Notes: generated by a model from the letters alone, not told the origin. DNA of 64,000 bases from JAHJDO01 sp964437505 (GCA_964437505.1 CAYTGU010000003.1:1-64000), one strand, 5' to 3'. Positions 9,514 through 18,518 are shown, counted from the stretch's first letter. Translations and numbers: made by a program.

Positions 9514-10277
9514 GTCGCTTTCCTTTCTGGATTTGGTTGATATAAATTTTTAGGAAATATCTCAATCTGTTTCATAATACTGCACACAAAATCATATGTA
9601 CCAATATCACTGAGACAGTGAGCATCAGAACCGTAAACCAAGTGCAAACCTGCCTGTTTAGCAATACGGAAAACATTCACATAACTATCCTGTTGAGTCT
9701 GCGTAAGTTTTTTAGTAATCAAATTGTTTAACTCCCAAGCAACATTGTGTTCTGCCGAAATATCGGCCGCCTGCCTAAAAACTTCTATTATTTTTCCATC
9801 AAATACCTCAAATTCAAGAGCATTAGCGATCATTGCGCCTGGGTGAGCTATAGCATCTATCAGTGGATTTGCAGCCAATCCCGTAAAACAGGTTCTCCAA
9901 CGTTCAAAGGTCTGTTCACGTGTGAGAGGTCTTTCTTTTTGGCAGTGAGGCATGATATCCGTACCCGGCAGAAAATGAATTGTGCCAATCAAATAATCTA
10001 TTTCCTCTCTGGAATTAATTACAAGACGGCCATCCCAATAATGCCTGTCAACATCAACTTCAGCCCCTACTATAAGCTGGACAGGGCCGTTATATTGATT
10101 AACCTGCTGCCTGATAATGTTTATACGTTCCATCTCATCCTGGCTACCAATATGCTCTGTGATAGCAATCTTTTTAAGGCCAATTTGTTCGGCTCTGGCA
10201 ATGATATTTCTAACAGTCATTGTTGATTCTGCATGACCGCACAACGCTGTGTGAATATGAAAATCATGATTCATCAT
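9510..10277 (-). CDS. PHP-domain phosphoesterase (histidinol-phosphatase-like)
   Basis: A 255-residue PHP-domain protein. The first metal motif DFHIHTALCGHAE (about residues 5-17) is followed by ITEH, an HPG motif (IAHPGAM) and the C-terminal LVYGSDAHCLSDIG, which supply the His/Asp ligands of a trinuclear metal site. It is similar in size to HisK-type histidinol phosphatases, but no histidine-biosynthesis genes are nearby. In this operon it more likely removes phosphate from a sugar or polyol phosphate. It overlaps its neighbours on both sides by 4 nt. Confidence 0.85.
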   Translation of the reverse strand: MMNHDFHIHTALCGHAESTMTVRNIIARAEQIGLKKIAITEHIGSQDEMERINIIRQQVNQYNGPVQLIVGAEVDVDRHYWDGRLVINSREEIDYLIGTIHFLPGTDIMPHCQKERPLTREQTFERWRTCFTGLAANPLIDAIAHPGAMIANALEFEVFDGKIIEVFRQAADISAEHNVAWELNNLITKKLTQTQQDSYVNVFRIAKQAGLHLVYGSDAHCLSDIGTYDFVCSIMKQIEIFPKNLYQPNPERKAT

Positions 10278-11428
10278 TGTACTATTTCCGAAACAAATCT
10301 GATCTTTTCTATATCAGCGCTTGGAGGCACTTCGTCAGATACGCCCAAAATTAAATTTGGAGAAAACATCTTAAGTATTTTGAGTGTAAATTCTTCCAAA
10401 TCCTTATACGAATATTGGGGAGTAAATAGAATAGCAGGAATTCCATCAAGAAGAATAGTATCCCCTAAAGCATCTTTAAGTTCTTCCAAGGTAACATCGC
10501 CCTGTGGCAGGGGAGTAGCGGCCTCAATACCATCAAAACCGGATTTGTTTATAAAGGGCAATAACGGCTTAAGCGAGCCGTCCATATGAATATGACAAAA
10601 TTTACCACTTTGATGAATCTGTTTTACCCTTTTTTTATAATATGGGATAAGATATTTTCCAAAGATAGGAGGAGAAGTAAGATTGGCATCAATATTTTCG
10701 CCAAAATTTAGTATTTCTACGGGAGAATCCAATATAACATCAAATATTTCATCGTATGGTTTTTCAATTGTTTTCAAAAGATTTTCTACCTCATCAGGAT
10801 AATCATTTAAGACATAGATTGTATTTTCAAACCCCATATAGTCTATTATTAAAGTTTGCAGAGGAGAGCGAACAGGAATCCACGCTTGAACCACCCCATT
10901 TTCCCCAAAGATTCTACCTGCTATTTTAAAACCCTCTAAATCAAACTCAACTTTTGTCTCTGTAGCTTCCAGAATGTATGTCATAGTTTTTATGTCTTCT
11001 ACGGTCTTTACAGGATATTCAGCAATACGTTCGTTTTTTCTTACAGTCTTTAAACTACCTATAGGTGTCTTAGTTATGGTAATAGTTTGTTCATCCTTCC
11101 CGTGAATAGATTCTACTGCTACACAAGCATTCTTTTTCTCCGTAACTCTGAACACATTTATTCCTAAAACCTCCATGGGATATCTTGGAGAAATATTTAA
11201 ATCATCATAGATATTTATTAAACTTTTACTCCTGTATTTTTCCGGGACTTCTTTATAAGGTTGGAATCTTTTATTCAAAGAATCAATAACACTTGTATCT
11301 GTATAATCCTCAGGAACTTTATTCTGCAGCCCATTCCCATAATACCAATAATAGATTCTTGGCTGAAAGACAATCTTATTGATCTTTTCCTTGTTAAATA
11401 TTTTTCGTATTCTTTCTCTGAAAGTCAT
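10274..11428 (-). CDS. Uroporphyrinogen decarboxylase-family protein, second copy
   Basis: A 384-residue URO-D-fold protein, distinct from and longer than the one at 6445-7386. It has the N-terminal FRERIRKIF helix, a C-terminal FCHIHMDGSLKPLLPFINKSG segment (metal- or substrate-binding His in the methyltransferase-like branch) and GVSDEVPPSADIEKI at the end. The spacing fits the MtaA/CmuA-like branch rather than HemE. It starts 14 nt after the regulator stop and overlaps the PHP gene by 4 nt. Having two divergent members in one operon without a corrinoid partner is notable; the function is unknown. Confidence 0.8.
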   Translation of the reverse strand: MTFRERIRKIFNKEKINKIVFQPRIYYWYYGNGLQNKVPEDYTDTSVIDSLNKRFQPYKEVPEKYRSKSLINIYDDLNISPRYPMEVLGINVFRVTEKKNACVAVESIHGKDEQTITITKTPIGSLKTVRKNERIAEYPVKTVEDIKTMTYILEATETKVEFDLEGFKIAGRIFGENGVVQAWIPVRSPLQTLIIDYMGFENTIYVLNDYPDEVENLLKTIEKPYDEIFDVILDSPVEILNFGENIDANLTSPPIFGKYLIPYYKKRVKQIHQSGKFCHIHMDGSLKPLLPFINKSGFDGIEAATPLPQGDVTLEELKDALGDTILLDGIPAILFTPQYSYKDLEEFTLKILKMFSPNLILGVSDEVPPSADIEKIRFVSEIVQ

Positions 11429-11442
11429 TTTTCTACACTACC

Positions 11443-12558
11443 TTATGCTTTTCCACAAGATTCTCTAATTATTAATTTTGTATTAAGAAATATCTTTTTT
11501 GGCTTTTTCTGTTTACCTTCAATAGAATTAATGAGTAATTGCATAGCCTGCTTTCCAATTTCTTCCTGTGGCTGTTCAACTACACTTAGAGGTGGATTCA
11601 AGAATTCATCACCTGGAATACTATCAAAAGCTATTATAGCCATATCTTTGGGAATAGATAAGGAATATTCATTGGCAGTTTTAAAACACATATTAGCAAA
11701 TCCATGTTCACCGCAAAACACAGCCTCAGGTTTATTTTTCTTAATAAGTTTTTTAATCAGGATCTCAACATCTTCATTTTTCATGGATAACTGCCTGGAA
11801 AATATCAGGTTTTTATCCACGCAAATATTCTTCTTCTTAAGGGCAGATTCATATCCTTTCATTCTGTCCTGATTTGAGCTTAGATAAACCGGCCCTCCCA
11901 GATAAACTATTCTCTTACGTCCATGATTCAGAAGATATGTTACTGCCCCAAAAGCTCCGTTAAAATTATCTGCAGTCACACAGTTCACGCTATTGTTGGG
12001 AAAATACAGGTCTATTAGAACAAATGGAAAACCAGTTTCCTGTAATTTCTTGATAAAACCTCTGTCACTTCCCATGCAATTTGGATAAATGGTAATTCCT
12101 TTCGATGTGTTTTTAAACTCTTCTATCAATTTTAACTCATCATCCAGATTATGCCATTCATAGGAAGATATTTTTGCGTTATATCCATTCTCTCGGGCTA
12201 AGGAATTCATGCTTGATATGGCAGTATCCCAGAAATTCGTGATTGGCCATACGATTCCAATTTGATCAATAACACTGTTAAAATTCTCCTTTTTTTCTGG
12301 TTGATTAATAAAAGTTCCTTTTCTCTTTATTCTGTATAGCCGCCCTTCTTCAACAAGACCGGAAATTGCTTTAGCAACAGAGTCCCTGCTCACCTGATAA
12401 ATCTGGCAGAGCTCTTCTTCTTTTGGGATATACCTATGGGTGAAATTGCTATCTGTAACAATTTCTTTTATAATCTCTCTCAATTGTAGATAAATAGGAA
12501 AAGGACTATTTCTGTCTATCTTTGTCCCTTTGCTCATCTTTTCTATTATATTTCTCAT
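11443..12558 (-). CDS. GntR-type HTH / LacI-type sensor transcriptional regulator (AraR-like)
   Basis: About 371 residues. The N-terminal ~75 form a GntR winged helix (FPIYLQLREIIKEIV ... PKEEELCQIYQVSRDSVAKAISGLVEEGRLYRI), followed by a LacI/periplasmic-binding-protein-like effector domain (IGIVWPITNFWDTAISSMN, VNCVTADNFNGAFGAVTYLLNHGRKRIVYLGG, AIIAFDSIPGDEFLNPPLSVVEQP). This two-part layout is that of AraR, a sugar-responsive repressor. I chose the ATG at 12558; a TTG at 12579 or the ATG at 12537 are also possible. A putative operator lies ~40 bp upstream. It lies inside the cluster, between the GRE and URO-D genes, so it probably controls this operon in response to a sugar. Confidence 0.88.
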   Translation of the reverse strand: MRNIIEKMSKGTKIDRNSPFPIYLQLREIIKEIVTDSNFTHRYIPKEEELCQIYQVSRDSVAKAISGLVEEGRLYRIKRKGTFINQPEKKENFNSVIDQIGIVWPITNFWDTAISSMNSLARENGYNAKISSYEWHNLDDELKLIEEFKNTSKGITIYPNCMGSDRGFIKKLQETGFPFVLIDLYFPNNSVNCVTADNFNGAFGAVTYLLNHGRKRIVYLGGPVYLSSNQDRMKGYESALKKKNICVDKNLIFSRQLSMKNEDVEILIKKLIKKNKPEAVFCGEHGFANMCFKTANEYSLSIPKDMAIIAFDSIPGDEFLNPPLSVVEQPQEEIGKQAMQLLINSIEGKQKKPKKIFLNTKLIIRESCGKA

Positions 12559-12598
12559 GACCAAAACCTTATACAGCAAAGCATTTCCTTATAATGCC

Positions 12599-12629
12599 AA
12601 CATAATGCTAACATATAGCAAACATAATG
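12599..12629. promoter_or_regulatory. Putative operator in the regulator promoter
   Basis: The 141-bp gap between the GRE and the regulator contains the inverted repeat TGCTA-ACATA-TAGCA (12606-12620), flanked by two direct copies of AACATAATG (12599-12607 and 12621-12629). An interrupted palindrome just upstream of a GntR/LacI gene fits an autoregulatory operator. No equally good copy was found by eye in front of the kinase at 16540-16659, where only TGCT-ACA-AGCA (16607-16617) is present. Confidence 0.45.
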
Positions 12630-12699
12630 TCAAGAATTTTTGCTGTTTTATGCTTTTAAGTCTATAATGTCTATAGTCTAGTGTCTGAATCGCAGATCC

Positions 12700-15090
12700 T
12701 CAAAACGAGGTAGACATTGGGTCAAGTTTTGGGATAACGTCATTAAGGAGAATATCCGGAGATAGATGTCTGGCATCAACATACTGACCGTGAATCCTTA
12801 AAATAACCGGATTGGGATATCTTTTTGGATGCTTTGCTACATCAAGAAGCTCTTTTGGAGAATAAACATTAAAGTAAACATAAGGTATACCATTTCCATT
12901 CTTTTTATTAAAATCAAAGATTACATCTATAACCTTTTTAAGATATTGCGCTTGTTCTGAAATAGACATTTTTCTTATTCTGTCTGGATTAATACTCATA
13001 CTGGACGCAGCACCGCCAGACATTAATTCAAATTTCAATTTATGTGCAGATAATACTCTTGCTAGAAGTCCTTTTTTTGAAACCCCTACCGATGGGTCCA
13101 TGCCAAATGCAAGCGGCGTTTTGGGGAGCCTGCCATCAGGAGTTGCTCCTACCCAGAAGCCATAAAGCTGATTTGTGCTTGGTGTAGAAAAATCTGAAGC
13201 AAAATTCCTTCCAAAAGAGTTTTTTTGAGAATTGATAAGTCTTGAAACCTTTATCTGAAGTTCGCTTGCTTCATTATCAGGTTCAAAAACATTTTGGCCA
13301 TACTTTGGAATCTTATCTAGAATAATAGAACGCAATTCCTTATATCCTTTAAAATTATGCTTTACAGCATTTATTATGTCATTAAAGTCATAGCCATAGT
13401 CTCTGCCGTTTTTCTTAATCCATTTAAATGTTGTAAATGAATCACATACATTCGCAAGTCCGTGTATCAGGCAACCTGAACCATTGTATTTAGTCCCTCT
13501 TTTTTCAATGTCTCTCATATCTGCACCTGTCGCAATACTTCCCATAAAGGCTGATGCAAAGGGAACAGGTAATAAACTTAAGGCTTCTGTACAGGCATTT
13601 GCAGCCCTTACCATTCTGGGAACAAAGTATTCCAAATATCTATAGAAGGTGTGTTTTATGTCATCCACTGTTTTTGGATATTTAGTAATTCCTAGCTTTT
13701 TATAAGTTGGGCCAATCTGTTTCCCAGATATTAGCGATTTACCCTCAGTTAAAGCAAGTTCCAGAACCTTTGCGAGATTTAGCCAGCCATTTGTGGTATT
13801 TGAGGAATCAAGTCCATGAATGAGCGGCTCCTGACAACCAGCAATTCCATACTTGTGCAGATCCTCTTTTTCTACTCCCTTGGTTTTTAACATCTTATAT
13901 TGCATTCTATCATTAAAGAACGAGGGAGAGCTCATGCCAAATGAAAACATGCCTTTACTAATAGCTTCATATAATCTTAATGGGCTCTTTTCATGAACTC
14001 TTACAGATAGATTTGGCTGAGAATATGGAGATTGCCTGAATGCGTCAATAATTATACTACTCATGTCATTTGTACTGTCTTTTTCTCCTGCCCCCAAACC
14101 TCCAACCATAATATTTTGAGATATTGCCCAATTCCTATCCCCTACCTCAAAGAATGTAAGGAAATGTCTTGTAATCTGCACAGCTAGTTCTCTTGGAATC
14201 TTTAATTTTGTGTAATAAGACTGCATTATTCTGTCCAGATTGCCTACAGAGAATGCAAATGGGTTTGGAAGTTGTTCAAGATTCATTACTTGCCAGCAAA
14301 GAATGTAGGATTGAAAAGCTTCATAAAGGTTTTCTGCAGGTTTCCCTGGAACTTTTTTACATGTTTGAGCAATCAGCTCAAGTCCTTTTTTTCTCGCTTT
14401 GTCTTTTTCTTTTTTCGCCATTTTATCTGCCAAATCTTTATATCTTTCTGCAAGCCTGAGCACTGTTCCTATAGCTTTAATCATTGCATTATAATAATCT
14501 TTATTATCTTTGCATTTTGATTTTTGATTTTTACACTTTTCTATGATGTGCTCCATCCCATACTTTAGAACATCATCAAAACGAGGTATTGTATGGCCGG
14601 TAACTCTTTCAACAAAATATACAACCTCTCTCGTCTCTTCTCCTGCATTCTCATATATCCTATCAATGCCCTTTGAAAAGGGATGATTTGCCCAGAATCC
14701 TCTGACTTTATCAATTCTGCTCTTAGAAAATGCCTTGTTAGGCTTTATATCATCGTATACTGCGTCCTCTTCACAGTATCCCTCAAATGTATTAACCCTA
14801 AATGATGGATTTATTAATGCATAACTTCTTGCAAATGCATCGTCTTCTGTGCCTGCAAAAATTCTCCCCCCTCCCATAGAAAGAGGAATCTTTTCTACTG
14901 CTTCTTTAAGAAGAATTGCCTGTGTCATGGCGGGAGAATATGTTATGTTGGCTTTCTTCATCTCTTGCAGCTTTTTCATCTGTATTTCTTTTGCAAGAAA
15001 CCAGCCATCAAGCCGATGCCTTTTCTTATTATCTTTTTGAATAACATCAATATATTTCCCTATTCTTTCTATGTTAAAAACATGTTTCAT
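12700..15090 (-). CDS. Glycyl radical enzyme of unknown substrate (PFL-like)
   Basis: A 796-residue GRE, the usual size for the family. The catalytic Cys/Glu loop is GIAGCQEPLIHG (C419), where the lyase/dehydratase branch usually has GCVEP. The radical Gly is G768 in ILRIHGQYVDARHL, 28 residues from the C-terminus. The R-[IV]-x-G core is kept, but the following residues (QYVDA) differ from the usual YSAxF. The N-terminal PFL domain is complete and no frameshift is seen. The GCxEP form points to the dehydratase/C-C, C-N or C-S lyase side of the family rather than pyruvate formate-lyase. The activase is probably the gene at 3030-3941. It starts 24 nt after the FGGY kinase stop. The substrate is unknown; a polyol or modified sugar is inferred from context. 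Confidence 0.92.
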   Translation of the reverse strand: MKHVFNIERIGKYIDVIQKDNKKRHRLDGWFLAKEIQMKKLQEMKKANITYSPAMTQAILLKEAVEKIPLSMGGGRIFAGTEDDAFARSYALINPSFRVNTFEGYCEEDAVYDDIKPNKAFSKSRIDKVRGFWANHPFSKGIDRIYENAGEETREVVYFVERVTGHTIPRFDDVLKYGMEHIIEKCKNQKSKCKDNKDYYNAMIKAIGTVLRLAERYKDLADKMAKKEKDKARKKGLELIAQTCKKVPGKPAENLYEAFQSYILCWQVMNLEQLPNPFAFSVGNLDRIMQSYYTKLKIPRELAVQITRHFLTFFEVGDRNWAISQNIMVGGLGAGEKDSTNDMSSIIIDAFRQSPYSQPNLSVRVHEKSPLRLYEAISKGMFSFGMSSPSFFNDRMQYKMLKTKGVEKEDLHKYGIAGCQEPLIHGLDSSNTTNGWLNLAKVLELALTEGKSLISGKQIGPTYKKLGITKYPKTVDDIKHTFYRYLEYFVPRMVRAANACTEALSLLPVPFASAFMGSIATGADMRDIEKRGTKYNGSGCLIHGLANVCDSFTTFKWIKKNGRDYGYDFNDIINAVKHNFKGYKELRSIILDKIPKYGQNVFEPDNEASELQIKVSRLINSQKNSFGRNFASDFSTPSTNQLYGFWVGATPDGRLPKTPLAFGMDPSVGVSKKGLLARVLSAHKLKFELMSGGAASSMSINPDRIRKMSISEQAQYLKKVIDVIFDFNKKNGNGIPYVYFNVYSPKELLDVAKHPKRYPNPVILRIHGQYVDARHLSPDILLNDVIPKLDPMSTSF

Positions 15091-15114
15091 ATTGTATTCC
15101 TATCTACGTTATTT

Positions 15115-16539
15115 TTACTGATACTTTATTATTTTCCCAGCTTCTTCATATGACTTAAAGAATCCCAGCCCAACTCCAGCAGAAAGAGCTGCTCCATACG
15201 CTGCTTCTTCTGTGTGTAGTGGCATTTTAACTCTATGTTTGAATTTTTCAGAAATAATTTTATTAAGTAGTGAATTTTTCCTTACAGCATTACCTGAGCC
15301 AACAATATTTTCTATTTGTATATCATGAGAACATATTTTATAAAGATCAAGCAGCTCATTAACTATCCCATCCAGAAAACCTTGACATAAATTATTAATG
15401 CTAAAATTTTTTATATCAATGTTTTCTATACTGCCTTTTATGTTTGGGTCAATTCTTGTTCCCATAAAACGGGTATTTATGGTAAGAGACGTCTCTCTTG
15501 TTGCTTTTACTGCAAGCTCATTCATCTTCACAAATAATTCGGATTCAGATTTGCTGGTATAGAAAAAGGTTTTTCCAATATCTGATATAAAATCCCTAAG
15601 ATACTTATACGCTTCCCCTCCACATAAACCAGCGCCAACAACAATATACCTATTATCAACAAGTGGTCTTGTGTCAAGCCCTCTGTATGCCTTAAAACTC
15701 TTTAGGGGGCATGAAATCTGACTTCCTGTTCCAATATTTAGGAGAGCTTCCTTTTTTATATTGGAAACTGCGCCTATAAAACTTGCCTGATTATCTCCAA
15801 TACATCTACATACCTTTGTATGTTTGGGTAGATTCGTTAAATTCGCAATATCTGATGTAATGCTTCCTATAGGTTCTCCACTAGCTCCAACTTCAGGCAA
15901 TAATCTTGATGGCAAACCCATAGATTTTATTATTTCATTATGCCATGCATGTTTCTTAATATTATAAATGCCAAAGCTTGCTGCATTTGTTGGGTCTGTT
16001 GTGAGTCGCCCGCCAGACAATTTGATACTGATGTAGTCGCCAATTGTCACTGCTTTAGCATCATAAGGAATTAAATTATTTTCCTTTAGCCAGAAAAGAG
16101 TCATTCCCCCGAATCCTGGCGCAGGTAAGGTGCCACAGTCTTTACTAAATACATTATTAGGCACAATGTCTAAAATGCGCTGTATATAGGTTCTTCCGTT
16201 TTCCATTTTCCTCTTACAGCGGCTATCCTGCCAGGTTATAAGAGGCGTTATAGGCTTCTTATCAATATCAATCAGTAAGACTCCGTGCATCTGACATGTG
16301 ATGCCTATACCTCTTATCGCGCTCCTTTTGGTTTTGAGTTTTCCACACACTTTCTTAATGAGTTCAATGATCTGAGAATAGATAATGTCTGGGGATTGTT
16401 CCTTTATATCCTGTTCTTTTGACTTCAAACTAGACATGTTTTTTGCAGATATATTGCTTAAGATATTGCCTGTAGTTATATCCATAGCAATAACACAGAT
16501 TTTGCTGGTTCCTATATCTATTCCCAGAATTATATCCAT
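15115..16539 (-). CDS. FGGY-family carbohydrate kinase, sedoheptulokinase-like
   Basis: A 474-residue sugar kinase. It opens with ILGIDIGTSKICVIAMD (ATP-binding phosphate-1 loop), then GIGITCQMHGVLLID, ITWQDSRC, APGFGGMTLFWLK, TIGDYISIKLSGG, DPTNAASFGIYN and NIGTGSQISCP. The QMHGV...WQD...GFG...FWL...DYI...NAAS series resembles human-type sedoheptulokinase more than xylulokinase or glycerokinase, judged from memory. The C-terminal adenine-site segment is IVGSGNAVRKNSLL. The ATG at 16539 has GGAG eight bases upstream; a GTG five codons earlier is less likely. It is the first gene of the GRE cluster and probably phosphorylates the entering or an intermediate ketose. Confidence 0.88.
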   Translation of the reverse strand: MDIILGIDIGTSKICVIAMDITTGNILSNISAKNMSSLKSKEQDIKEQSPDIIYSQIIELIKKVCGKLKTKRSAIRGIGITCQMHGVLLIDIDKKPITPLITWQDSRCKRKMENGRTYIQRILDIVPNNVFSKDCGTLPAPGFGGMTLFWLKENNLIPYDAKAVTIGDYISIKLSGGRLTTDPTNAASFGIYNIKKHAWHNEIIKSMGLPSRLLPEVGASGEPIGSITSDIANLTNLPKHTKVCRCIGDNQASFIGAVSNIKKEALLNIGTGSQISCPLKSFKAYRGLDTRPLVDNRYIVVGAGLCGGEAYKYLRDFISDIGKTFFYTSKSESELFVKMNELAVKATRETSLTINTRFMGTRIDPNIKGSIENIDIKNFSINNLCQGFLDGIVNELLDLYKICSHDIQIENIVGSGNAVRKNSLLNKIISEKFKHRVKMPLHTEEAAYGAALSAGVGLGFFKSYEEAGKIIKYQ

Positions 16540-16659
16540 TAGAAGATTCTCCACAATTTCTTACATTCAGTAATATATTCTATAGAAGTTAAATAATCAA
16601 GAGCTTGCTACAAGCATGCTTATGTGATATGTTGAAGAGAATCTTAAAGAGGTAATAAA

Positions 16660-17553
16660 ATGCTGCGAAGTATGACAGGATTTGGAAGCGCAGAAGTTTC
16701 TTCTGAGTTTGGATATTTTCTAATAGAAATTCAAAGTATAAATTCCAGGTTTTGCGATATTGTGGTAAAACTTCCCGGTGCGTTCTCAATGTTTGAGATA
16801 AGACTAAGGAAATTAATTGAAAAAACCCTTGTTCGCGGAAGGATTAGTTTTTTTCTTAAGTGGACTAAGCCTGATGATTTTCAACTTCCACGCATTAATA
16901 AAGTACTAGCAACAGCATACTCTGATAGGCTAAAACTATTGAAAAAAGAACTTAAGTTAACAGGAGAGATAGATATTCAAACACTGGCGCGCCTTGATGG
17001 CGTTATGTATACAGAAGACATAAGAATACAGTGGAAAAAGGTATGGGCTGATTTAGAAAAGGGTATTAACCGTGCTCTGAATGGCGTTAATCTGATGCGC
17101 ATGACAGAAGGTGCGTTGCTCCAGAAAAGTATAATAAAATATATAAATAGTATAAACAAAAGTATGAAAAAGATAGAAAACAGACAACCAATTGTACTTA
17201 GAAAATCCAGAGAAAAACTAATCAAAAGCATTAAAGAAACATTAAAAAAGTCAAATATAGGTAACTTAGAAACAATAGACAAAGAGAAGCTTCTGCCCAG
17301 ACTTCCAATATACGCTAATTGCACAGACATTGCAGAAGAGATTACAAGAATAAGAAGCCATATACACCAATTTTCAAGTTTGGTTAATTCGTCTAAAATA
17401 ACCGGAAGGAATCTTGATTTTATAGTTCAGGAACTCAATAGAGAAATAAACACTCTAGGCTCAAAAGCGAATGACGTAATTATTGGAAGAGAGGTTATAA
17501 CAGTAAAAAACAAACTGGAAAAAATAAAGGAGCAGATACAAAATGTCCTCTAA
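16660..17553 (+). CDS. yicC: YicC-family endoribonuclease
   Basis: A 297-residue YicC protein. It begins with the family signature MLRSMTGFGSAE and has SINSRFCDIVVKLP, then the C-terminal DUF1732 region with EITRIRSHIHQFSSL and KITGRNLDFIVQELNREINTLGSKAND. YicC proteins are RNases implicated in sRNA and mRNA turnover. The ATG follows AGAGGT. Its end overlaps gmk by 11 nt, a pairing seen in many bacteria. It is transcribed divergently from the GRE cluster. Confidence 0.95.
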   Translation: MLRSMTGFGSAEVSSEFGYFLIEIQSINSRFCDIVVKLPGAFSMFEIRLRKLIEKTLVRGRISFFLKWTKPDDFQLPRINKVLATAYSDRLKLLKKELKLTGEIDIQTLARLDGVMYTEDIRIQWKKVWADLEKGINRALNGVNLMRMTEGALLQKSIIKYINSINKSMKKIENRQPIVLRKSREKLIKSIKETLKKSNIGNLETIDKEKLLPRLPIYANCTDIAEEITRIRSHIHQFSSLVNSSKITGRNLDFIVQELNREINTLGSKANDVIIGREVITVKNKLEKIKEQIQNVL

Positions 17554-18145
17554 AAAGGGTCTATTGATAGTTATATCTGGGCCTTCTGGCGTAGGGAAAA
17601 CCACTTTAGGGCGAAAGTTATTAACACAATTTCCTGAAATGAAATATTCAATATCTGTTACAACAAGAAAAACACGAAAAACAGAAGTCAATGGACATGA
17701 TTACGTGTTTGTGTGCATGGAAAAATTTAAGAAGGATATTGAAAAAGGGTGCTTTGCAGAATGGGCTGAAGTGGGAGAAAACCTTTACGGCACTTCAAAG
17801 CCCTTTATAGAAAATGTTATTAATTCAGGATATGATGTTCTCCTTGATATAGATGTTCAGGGTGCATCTAAACTTAGAAAATCATATCAGGAGAATGGAA
17901 TTTTTATTTTCATAAGTCCACCTTCTATTCATACTTTGAGAAAGAGATTAAACCTGAGAAAGACTGATTCTAAACAAGAAATAGATGCAAGAATCATCCT
18001 TGCAAAAAAAGAAATTAAAGAAAGCAACAGTTACAATTATGTTGTAGTAAATAAAGACCTAAATAAAACTTTGGAGGACTTATCTTACATAATTAGTTCT
18101 GAAAAGCGCAATAAGATGAAGAGAAAAAATGGGAATAGAAAATAG
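17543..18145 (+). CDS. gmk: Guanylate kinase
   Basis: A 200-residue guanylate kinase converting GMP to GDP with ATP. The P-loop is GPSGVGKTTLGRKLL (residues ~11-25), the GMP-binding region contains SVTTRKTRKTEVNGHDYVFV, and LLDIDVQGASKLR is the Walker-B-like segment. Length is normal. It has an AAGGAG Shine-Dalgarno inside the 3' end of yicC and is co-transcribed with it. It converges with rplT with a 9-nt gap and no evident terminator. Confidence 0.96.
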   Translation: MSSKKGLLIVISGPSGVGKTTLGRKLLTQFPEMKYSISVTTRKTRKTEVNGHDYVFVCMEKFKKDIEKGCFAEWAEVGENLYGTSKPFIENVINSGYDVLLDIDVQGASKLRKSYQENGIFIFISPPSIHTLRKRLNLRKTDSKQEIDARIILAKKEIKESNSYNYVVVNKDLNKTLEDLSYIISSEKRNKMKRKNGNRK

Positions 18146-18154
18146 AGTGAAGTG

Positions 18155-18517
18155 TTATTTTTTTGCCAGATGCTTTTTCGAAACTTCTACCAGTCGTTCA
18201 AATGCTATAGGATTTGTTATTGCTAAATCAGCAAGAATCTTTCTATTTAATTCTACTTTTGCTTTTGCAAGACCATTTATAAAAGCACTGTAGGACAACT
18301 TATACGGTCTTACTGCTGCGTTTATCCGCACAATCCATAAGCTTCTAAAATCCCTTTTTCTTGCTTTGCGATCCCTGTATGCATAAACGAGCCCTCTCTC
18401 TACAGTCTCCCTCGCAGTTCTATAATTCTTACTACGTCTCCCCCAATATCCCTTTGCCATCTTAAGAAATTTTTTATGTCTTCTTTTGGAGGCAACAGCA
18501 CCCTTTACTCTACTCAT
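18155..18517 (-). CDS. rplT: Ribosomal protein L20
   Basis: A 120-residue L20, essential for early 50S assembly. It begins SRVKGAVASKRRHKKFLKMAKGYWG and contains the conserved YRDRKARKRDFRSLWIVRINAA and YSAFINGLAKA. It is the last gene of the truB-ribF-rpsO-infC-rpmI-rplT run, directly after rpmI (1-nt gap). L20 is a known autoregulator of rpmI-rplT in enterics and Bacillus; no specific leader structure is claimed here. Confidence 0.97.
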   Translation of the reverse strand: MSRVKGAVASKRRHKKFLKMAKGYWGRRSKNYRTARETVERGLVYAYRDRKARKRDFRSLWIVRINAAVRPYKLSYSAFINGLAKAKVELNRKILADLAITNPIAFERLVEVSKKHLAKK

Positions 18518-18518
18518 A

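Noticed and set aside
9747..10226. 159-codon plus-strand ORF
   Set aside because: It is antisense to the clear PHP-domain gene, has no recognisable domain, and is Cys/Phe-rich as shadow frames are.
6445..11428. URO-D-family genes as hemE (haem synthesis)
   Set aside because: No other haem genes nearby, two divergent copies in a sugar operon, and sequence closer to the methyltransferase-like branch.
11261..11872. 203-codon plus-strand ORF
   Set aside because: Spans the 3' end of the regulator and the 5' end of the URO-D gene in antisense; no domain.
15485..15496. AGAGACGTCTCT palindrome similar to the ends of the 41331 repeat
   Set aside because: Only 12 bp, inside well-conserved kinase coding sequence; likely chance.
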